A model generated the notes under the pieces. It searched no databases. It saw only the letters and a program-made list of their open reading frames with translations, and was not told the DNA's origin. From CAWDVR01 sp044869805 (GTDB taxonomy: Bacteria > Acidobacteriota > Thermoanaerobaculia > Multivoradales > SZUA-115), in assembly GCA_044869805.1 (NCBI GenBank), contig JBIOXV010000005.1, positions 1 to 64,000 of the forward strand: DNA of 64,000 nt, given 5' to 3'. Positions 58,870-64,000 of this stretch are shown piece by piece. How positions within the stretch are numbered: position 1 is the first letter of the stretch; every line of letters starts with the position of its first letter. A program made the position numbers and the translations under genes.

Positions 58870-59226
58870 TCAGGCGCCCGGCTTCGGGAAGGCCTCGGTT
58901 TCCCGGATTTCGACCGAACCGCCGACCGCCAGGATCGGGCAATCCCAGGCCAACGCCTGCACCGCGACGGGATCGGCAGCCTCGATGAGATAGAAACCGA
59001 TTACGTCCTCCGTGGAGCCATCACAAGGTCCTTCGACCCCGACCTCCCCGTCGCGGGCTCGTAGGGTCGTGCCCTCCGCCGCCGGCTTCAGGCGCTCGAC
59101 TCCCCGCAGCACCCCGGCGTCGTGGAGAGATTCGGTCCAGGCCTTGAAGCGCCCGAACATCTCGGGCTGCGGCACACCGAGATCCTGGGCCTGGTTGCGC
59201 CGGAGGATCAGGAAGAACGATCGCAT
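58870..59226 (-). CDS. YCII-related (DGPF) domain protein
   Basis: 118 aa small cytoplasmic protein. It begins MRSFFLILRR and contains FKAWTESLHDAGVLRGVERLKPAAEG, GPCDGSTEDVIGFYLIEAADPVAVQALAWDCPILAVGGSVEIRE, the pattern of DGPF/YCII proteins found with ECF sigma factors. The canonical DGPF is GPCDG here. Possible roles are small dimeric enzymes or regulators of unknown substrate. GAGGAG lies seven bases before the ATG. Its stop codon lies at the edge of the transferase remnant. Confidence 0.88.
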   Translation of the reverse strand: MRSFFLILRRNQAQDLGVPQPEMFGRFKAWTESLHDAGVLRGVERLKPAAEGTTLRARDGEVGVEGPCDGSTEDVIGFYLIEAADPVAVQALAWDCPILAVGGSVEIRETEAFPKPGA

Positions 59227-59300
59227 GGCCCCTCTCCTCGATATGAGCTCAGCACCGAAAGTACAGAATCCCCGCTCTCCGTTCAAGCACCGCTCGGCGC

Positions 59301-60116
59301 TCATCCCCCGCGGATCGCCTGCGCCTGGGCCTCCGTGATGTAGTGGTCGGCCCCGTACCGCAGGCTGGTGAGGTAGGCCAGGGCCGGGCCATCGGGGTTG
59401 GCGAGATCGAACAGCGGCAGCCTGAAGAGCTGAGCCTGGCCGTTGGGGTCGTCCACGGGCGGAATCGACCTGACGTTGCTGTTCATGAGCAGGATCGGCT
59501 CCTTGTTGAAGACCGTGACGCCGAGCGCCTGCATCTCGAATGTGGCTCCCGTCGCGATCCTGCAGGCAGCACCTTGCGCCGAGCCGCTGGCCGCAAAGAT
59601 CTGACCCGCGGCCAAGATGTCCGGATTGAGCCGGACGGTGACCGGGCCGAGAGCCGGGTTCGCTCCCTGTAGCCGCAGGTCGAGGATGTTGACGGTGACC
59701 TCGAAGGTGGTCCAGCTCGTGGTCGTGGGGTGAGAGCGGGCGACTCGGAAGTAGCCCGTGAAGTCGACGACGAACTCCCCCCGACCGGGGATCGTGAACA
59801 CGTCCGTCGAATGGAGGCCGAGGTTGTCGATGCCGCCCGGCCGGACCGTGTACGGAACGACCTCCTGCGGCGCGTAGAGGTCGGCCAACCCAGCGAGGTC
59901 GACGCGCGGCCCCCAGTCCCGGCAAGCGCTGCCGCCGCTGGCCAGCGCCGGCGAGGCGCCGAGAAGCGAGCCGACCGCCGCACCGCCGGCCATCGCTCCG
60001 ACCGTGGCCCCTCCCACGCCACCGAGGAACCGTCGGCGGTCCATACCGCCCCGCCCCGCGGCAGTCGGGTCCGTGACCTCTCCTCGCTCCACCGCCCTGG
60101 CTTCTCTGTCTTCCAT
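59301..60116 (-). CDS. Tat-exported protein of unknown family
   Basis: 271 aa. A twin-arginine signal (MDRRRFLGGVGGATVGAMAGG, positions about 25-45, shown from D: RRRFLGG) precedes ALASGG. The mature part is beta-rich: VPYTVRPGGIDNLGL, FVVDFTGYFRV, TTSWTTFEVTVNILDLRLQG, ATFEMQALGVTVFNKEPILLMN. Tat export suggests folding in the cytoplasm, perhaps with a cofactor. Not recognised further. GGAGG lies six bases before the ATG. It lies with the YCII gene between two direct repeats and has an AT-rich upstream region unlike the rest of the window. Confidence 0.72.
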   Translation of the reverse strand: MEDREARAVERGEVTDPTAAGRGGMDRRRFLGGVGGATVGAMAGGAAVGSLLGASPALASGGSACRDWGPRVDLAGLADLYAPQEVVPYTVRPGGIDNLGLHSTDVFTIPGRGEFVVDFTGYFRVARSHPTTTSWTTFEVTVNILDLRLQGANPALGPVTVRLNPDILAAGQIFAASGSAQGAACRIATGATFEMQALGVTVFNKEPILLMNSNVRSIPPVDDPNGQAQLFRLPLFDLANPDGPALAYLTSLRYGADHYITEAQAQAIRGG

Positions 60117-60179
60117 GGGTGCCTCCTTCAGGCGCGGCAGACGGATCGCGAAACGCGGTCCGTCTCGACTGTGGCGCCA

Positions 60180-60222
60180 CTAATACAGCTATACTGATAA
60201 TATCAATGGTCGATCAATGGTC
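60180..60222 (-). promoter_or_regulatory. promoter and operator-like region of the Tat-exported protein gene
   Basis: AT-rich stretch upstream of 60116. On the minus strand TTGATC (60217-60212) and TATAGC (60193-60188) are 18 bases apart; TTGATA with TATTAG (15 bases) is an alternative. The spacer contains a perfect palindrome TGATAATATCA (60195-60205). ATCAATGGTC is repeated at 60202-60211 and 60213-60222, an 11-base period suggesting a regulator binding on one face of the helix. Confidence 0.5.
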
Positions 60223-60333
60223 TTCATAAATCTAGGTGTGCAATCCGACTCTTATGTGGTCAGCGAAAGCTGTGGGAGGCAAGGTTTCGCTCCTTGGACC
60301 ACCGCCCGGGAGAGCGCGCGAGCGCAGAAGGCT

Positions 60334-61710
60334 CTACGGCGCGCTGCGCTCGATCACCACCGGCCGGTCGTCGAGGATGGTGCCGTCGGCGGAGCGTTCG
60401 CCGGAGAGCCGCAGCTTGCCGCTGCCGGTCCACACTGTCGCGAAGTGGAAGAGCGAGAGCAGGACGAGGATCGCGGCCAGGCCGCGCGCCGCGTGCCGGC
60501 GCAGCAGCAGGGCCAGGCCCTCGGCCTGCAGGGCCAAATACAGCGGCGCGATGACCATCATCCCTCGCAGGTAGGGGAAGAAGACGGCATTCACGGCCAG
60601 GCGATAGAGGAGAAGGGCCAGCCCGACGGCGAGCAGCCGGCGGTCGGCGCGCAACGCCCAGGCGCCGAGGCCGGTCAGCAGCAGACAGAAGCCGAGGTAG
60701 AGCGGGCTCTCGACGCTCGCCACGTCGACCGGCTGCCGGACCCAGCGGCCCGGCTTCGGCAGGTCGCGCCAGGTCCACCCGAAGCCCAGGGCCGCGAAGG
60801 AGTGGCCGAGCTTTTTCGCGGTGCGGGCGAGGAAGCGGCCCGGACGCTCCACGATCTCCGTCAGGCCCAGGCGCGTGCCGCGGACGATGGCCTCGTTGTG
60901 CGGCGGGAAGGTCGGGTCGAGTGCGGCGGGATCGCCCGGTGCCGGCGGCAGCGTCCGGCGTGAGAAATGGATGCCCTCCTCGCGCTGGGCGAGCGCGAAG
61001 TTGAGCGGCCCGTAGAACGAGACCGGCACCCACACCGGCAACGGCTCCCGCAGCTCGCCGGCGTGGGCGCGGTTGTACTGCGCCAGGGTGCGGGTGTTCA
61101 CCAGGGTGTGCGGCGCGAGCACCAGCGCGGCGCCGGCCGCAGCCAGCGCGAGGTAGCGCCGCCGCGCCGGTGCGACGAAGAGGACGGCCGCGGCGGCGAC
61201 CAGCGCGAGCCCCAGGTGCTCGGGCCGCGCCAGCGCCGCCAGCCCGTGCAGGGCGCCGGCCGCGAGCGGCCAGCGCCAGCCCAGCAGGAGCAACACCATG
61301 AGGAGGCCGCGATAGACCACTTCGCTCGATACGGTGGAGGCCAGGGCGAGCTCGCCGAAGCTCAGAGGCAGGAGCAGACAGACGAGCAACGCGTGCGGCA
61401 GGCGCTCGCGCACCAGGTGGTGGAAGAGCGCGTAGCCGCCGGCGCAGAGGCCGATCATCAGCGCCTTGGCGGCGAGGAAGGCGGCAGGCGGGTCGCCGAG
61501 CAGCCACCACAGCGGGACGCACAGCCAGGCGGTGAGCGGCGGGTGATACGGCAGGCCGAAGTTGAGCAGCGGCGAGCCCTCGGCCAGGCGCCGCGCCTGC
61601 TCCAGATAGATGGGGCCGTCGCCGAAGAAGAAGGCCGAGACCGGGGTGCGGGCCAGGGGGTTGGCGGCGAGCGTGGCGCCGTGCACCAGGCAGGCCCAGA
61701 CGAAGACCAT
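60334..61710 (-). CDS. GT39-like polytopic membrane glycosyltransferase
   Basis: 458 aa membrane protein with about ten helices. FFFGDGPIYLEQARRLAEG near residue 28 and LPYHPPLTAWLCVPLWWLLG (about 53) resemble the donor-binding loop of the PMT/ArnT-like GT-C fold. The last segment after the final helix is TVWTGSGKLRLSGERS, also found as a remnant at 58.7 kb. ATG 61710 is the first ATG, but in-frame coding extends upstream (THWLTRLSPRAAAA-like), so the true start may be slightly earlier. No other polysaccharide gene is nearby. Confidence 0.72.
   Translation of the reverse strand: MVFVWACLVHGATLAANPLARTPVSAFFFGDGPIYLEQARRLAEGSPLLNFGLPYHPPLTAWLCVPLWWLLGDPPAAFLAAKALMIGLCAGGYALFHHLVRERLPHALLVCLLLPLSFGELALASTVSSEVVYRGLLMVLLLLGWRWPLAAGALHGLAALARPEHLGLALVAAAAVLFVAPARRRYLALAAAGAALVLAPHTLVNTRTLAQYNRAHAGELREPLPVWVPVSFYGPLNFALAQREEGIHFSRRTLPPAPGDPAALDPTFPPHNEAIVRGTRLGLTEIVERPGRFLARTAKKLGHSFAALGFGWTWRDLPKPGRWVRQPVDVASVESPLYLGFCLLLTGLGAWALRADRRLLAVGLALLLYRLAVNAVFFPYLRGMMVIAPLYLALQAEGLALLLRRHAARGLAAILVLLSLFHFATVWTGSGKLRLSGERSADGTILDDRPVVIERSAP
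60349..60486. repeat. 138-bp direct repeat, right copy
   Basis: Inside the 3' end of the intact transferase gene; matches 58706-58843. Presumably the source of the left copy. Confidence 0.8.
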
Positions 61711-61942
61711 GGCCGCCGCCGCCCGCGGCGAGAGGCGGGTGAGCCAGTGCGCCTCTCGCCCGGCTTGCGTTTTGCGTTCGGGGCGCGCATCGCTCCTCGA
61801 GCGACCTCTGGCCGCGCCGGCGTCGCCGGCGGGCGAACGTTTGCGTTGGGTCGTGGCTCGCCTCCCGTCGCCTTCGAACCCGATCCAAAATCTTGAGCTG
61901 CGCGGCGCACTCTACCAGCGCGGAAATACCGCGAAAAACCGA

Positions 61943-61971
61943 TTGTCACGACCCTGGAGAAGGACTACACT
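61943..61971 (+). promoter_or_regulatory. sigma70-type promoter, probably leaderless, of the VWA gene
   Basis: TTGTCA (61943-61948), 17-base spacer, TACACT (61966-61971). The ATG at 61983 lies 11 bases after the -10 box, so transcription should start within a few bases of it. No ribosome site fits between. Confidence 0.55.
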
Positions 61972-61982
61972 GTTCAATCACC

Positions 61983-64000
61983 ATGAGCCGCCGACTCGCT
62001 TGCTGGATGCTCTCGATCGCTTTCCTCGGAGTGAGCCTGGCTCGAGCGCAGACCACCGGCGCGCAGGAAGCGGGGCCGCAACCAGGTCGCCCGCAGTCTG
62101 ATCGCAAGGAGGCGAGCTTCCAGGAGTCGGCCCGCGTGGTGGCCGTGGAGGTGCCGGTCAACGTCGTCGACAAGACGGGCACGCCGGTGCGCGGCCTGAC
62201 CGCCGATGACTTCGAGGTCTACGACGAAGGCAAGCTGCAGAGAGTCACCGACTTCGAAGTCATCGATCTCGCGGTGGTCGAAGCCTCGCCCGCGCCCCGC
62301 GACCGCTACCTGCCGTCGTCGTCGCGCCGGCACTTCATGCTGCTCTTCGACATCTCCTTCTCCAACCCCTCGGCGATTCTCAAGGCGCGGGTGGCGGCCC
62401 GCGACTTCGTGCTCCAGCAGATGCACCCGACCGATCTGGTGGCGGTCGCCACCTACTCGCTCGAGACCGGGCCGCGCCTGGTCGTCACCTTCACGCCGGA
62501 CCGCTCCCAGGTGGCGCAGGCGATCGACAGCCTGGGCCTGTTCCGCAGCACCGAGCTCGATCCTCTGCGTTTCCTGATCGAGCCCACCACGCTGCCCGGC
62601 CAGGACGCCAGCCAGGCCGTGACCGGACAGCCGGTGGACATCGGCGTCGACCGGCGCGCGGCGATGCGCGAGTACATGGCACTGATGGCGCAGCAGCTCG
62701 AGAAGAGCGAGCGCAGCTTCAAGCGCGGCCAGATCACCTCGTTCTCCCGCTCGCTGGGCGAGATGGCGCGTCGCATGAGCGCCATCGAGGGCCGCAAGCA
62801 GATCGTGCTCTTCTCCGAGGGCTTCGACAGCCGGCTGCTGACCGGCACGCCGCTCGCCGACATCGCGAGCGGTGACCAGCGGCAGCTCCAGATCCAGCGC
62901 GGTGAGCTGTTCTCGGTCGAGTCCGACGACCTCTACGGCAACACCGAGGTGCAGACCCGGCTGCGCGAGATGATCCAGGAGTTCCGGCGCGCCGACTGCA
63001 CCATCCAGGCGGTGGACATCGGCGGTTTGAGAGCGGGCGGCAGCGTGCGCGACGGCGGACCGATCAACTCCGGCCAGGAAGGGCTGTTCTACATGGCCCA
63101 CGAGACCGGCGGCGAGCTGTTCAAGGACGCCAACAACCTGGAGTCGCAGCTCGTGCGCGTGCTGGAGCGCAGCTCGGTGACCTACCTGCTCACCTTCACC
63201 CCTTCCGAGCTGGCGGCGAGCGGCGAGTTCCGCCGCCTGCGCGTCAAGCTCAAGGAGAAGGCGGGCGGCGACGCGCGGCTCTCCTTCCGCCAGGGCTACT
63301 ACGCGGCGCGGCCCTTCGCCGAGCTCGACCCGCTGGAGAAGGAGCTGCTCGCCTCGGAGGCGATCGCCACCGCGGCTCCCGCCGCCGACTTCGGCCTCGA
63401 CGTGCTCGCCGCCCCTTTCCGCGCCACCCGCGAGTGGGCCTACGTGCCGGTGATCGTCGAGGTGGACGGCAAGAGCCTGCTGGTCGGCCACGACGGCAAG
63501 ACTCTGCCGGTGGAGATCTATGTCTACGTCACCGACGACAAGGGCGAGATGAAGGGTTTCTTCACCCAGGAGGTGAACCTCGACATCTCCCGCGGCCGCG
63601 AGCTGCTGACCGGCAAGGGCCTCAAGTACTACGGCCACCTGGAGCTGGCACCGGGCGCCTACCTGGTGCGGGTGCTGGTGCGCAACGCCTCCTCCGGCCG
63701 GGCGGCGGTCGAGGCCGTGCCGCTCGAGGTGCCGGCCTTCGAGCAGCAGGAGACGGTGATGCTGCCGCCCTTCTTCCTCGAAGAGCCCGGGCGCTGGCTG
63801 CTGGTGCGCGAGCGGCAGGACCTGCGCAGCGGCAGCTCCACGATCTATCCCTTCACCATCAACGGCCAGCCCTACGTGCCGGCGGTGCGCCCCGAGATCG
63901 GCCGCGGCCAGGACGCCCGCTTCTGCCTGGTGGCCTACAACCTGGGCGACGGCCCGGTGACCCTGGACGGAGTGGTGGTCAACTCGGTGGGTGAGACCAT
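61983..64000 (+). CDS. VWA-domain exported protein, acidobacterial VWFA-related type (3' end outside window)
   Basis: At least 672 residues, open to the right edge. Signal peptide LSIAFLGVSLARAQ, then VEVPVNVVDKTGTPVRGL (the conserved start of the acidobacterial family), a VWA domain (about residues 110-400) with the MIDAS motif DISFS in LLFDISFSN, and FSEGFDSRLLTG, AVDIGGL, YLLTFTPSE. A C-terminal beta-rich part follows (VPVIVEVDGKSLLVG, YVYVTDDKGEMKGFF). The family occurs in many copies in Acidobacteriota and has no known function; probably an envelope adhesion or scaffolding protein. Confidence 0.9.
   Translation, partial: MSRRLACWMLSIAFLGVSLARAQTTGAQEAGPQPGRPQSDRKEASFQESARVVAVEVPVNVVDKTGTPVRGLTADDFEVYDEGKLQRVTDFEVIDLAVVEASPAPRDRYLPSSSRRHFMLLFDISFSNPSAILKARVAARDFVLQQMHPTDLVAVATYSLETGPRLVVTFTPDRSQVAQAIDSLGLFRSTELDPLRFLIEPTTLPGQDASQAVTGQPVDIGVDRRAAMREYMALMAQQLEKSERSFKRGQITSFSRSLGEMARRMSAIEGRKQIVLFSEGFDSRLLTGTPLADIASGDQRQLQIQRGELFSVESDDLYGNTEVQTRLREMIQEFRRADCTIQAVDIGGLRAGGSVRDGGPINSGQEGLFYMAHETGGELFKDANNLESQLVRVLERSSVTYLLTFTPSELAASGEFRRLRVKLKEKAGGDARLSFRQGYYAARPFAELDPLEKELLASEAIATAAPAADFGLDVLAAPFRATREWAYVPVIVEVDGKSLLVGHDGKTLPVEIYVYVTDDKGEMKGFFTQEVNLDISRGRELLTGKGLKYYGHLELAPGAYLVRVLVRNASSGRAAVEAVPLEVPAFEQQETVMLPPFFLEEPGRWLLVRERQDLRSGSSTIYPFTINGQPYVPAVRPEIGRGQDARFCLVAYNLGDGPVTLDGVVVNSVGET

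Noticed and set aside
58870..60180. One long minus-strand frame joining the YCII protein to upstream sequence
   Set aside because: The upstream part is out of frame with the Tat-exported protein that has the ribosome site and twin-arginine signal; YCII has its own start at 59226.

Overview
High-GC chromosomal DNA from an uncultured-type bacterium, most likely an Acidobacteriota (Thermoanaerobaculia-like). This is inferred from the gene families: a VWFA-related protein of the acidobacterial type at the right end, two very large TonB-dependent receptors that start with a carboxypeptidase-regulatory-like domain, two lipoprotein 'sulfatase + TPR' fusions, a Ser/Thr kinase-TPR protein paired with an ECF-like sigma factor, DUF4252 and DUF3179 proteins. 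There is no phage, IS element, CRISPR array, rRNA or intact tRNA. Coding density is high, and many start codons are GTG (one TTG, one probable CTG).

Layout. 0.1-3.3 kb: an unknown protein, rsgA, truA. 3.2-8.5 kb (minus): TonB receptor and a sulfatase-like/TPR lipoprotein. 8.6-12.2 kb: SRAP protein, an ABC transmembrane-only protein of lower GC, BlaR1-like M56 peptidase and BlaI repressor. 12.3-14.8 kb: ECF sigma, anti-sigma and two DUF4252-like proteins. 14.8-17.5 kb (minus): a small Cys/Gly-rich secreted protein coupled to a large exported carboxypeptidase-regulatory-like protein. 17.6-22 kb: KynB-like cyclase, ferritin-like protein, 3-hydroxyacyl-CoA dehydrogenase, a small membrane protein, GT39-like transferase. 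22-29.5 kb: HzsA-like exported protein with a C-terminal CxxCH, two SDRs, HTH regulator, Tag glycosylase, PdxH, TauE/SafE. 29.5-33.8 kb (minus): MacAB-type export system. 34-45.3 kb: a regulatory/proteolytic island. 45.4-54 kb (minus): PCMT, M48 peptidase, second sulfatase-like/TPR lipoprotein, CarboxypepD-TPR protein, second TonB receptor. 54.3-64 kb: transglutaminase-like TPR lipoprotein, DUF3179 protein, class-C serine hydrolase, a small module (YCII and Tat-exported protein) between two copies of a 138-bp repeat, GT39-like protein, VWA protein running off the end.

The most unusual locus is the tightly packed minus-strand operon 40106-33996: ECF sigma factor, then a lipoprotein carrying TPRs and an intact CHAT (caspase-like) domain, then a single-pass anti-sigma-like protein, then a secreted subtilisin-like protease with compressed Asp/His motifs and a C-terminal CxxCH. 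It looks like a sigma-controlled system with two proteases outside the cytoplasm. Just upstream lie a protein with an internally repeated motif, a Ser/Thr kinase-TPR protein with its own sigma factor, and a third, divergently transcribed sigma factor.

Small-scale structure includes four copies of a REP-like palindrome (2.2 and 55.5 kb), other dispersed palindromes (one inserted in frame in the anti-sigma gene), three convergent gene pairs whose stop codons overlap in the tetranucleotide CTAG, a terminator encoded inside the 3' end of truA, and several start codons sitting just downstream of a -10 box, which suggests leaderless transcripts.
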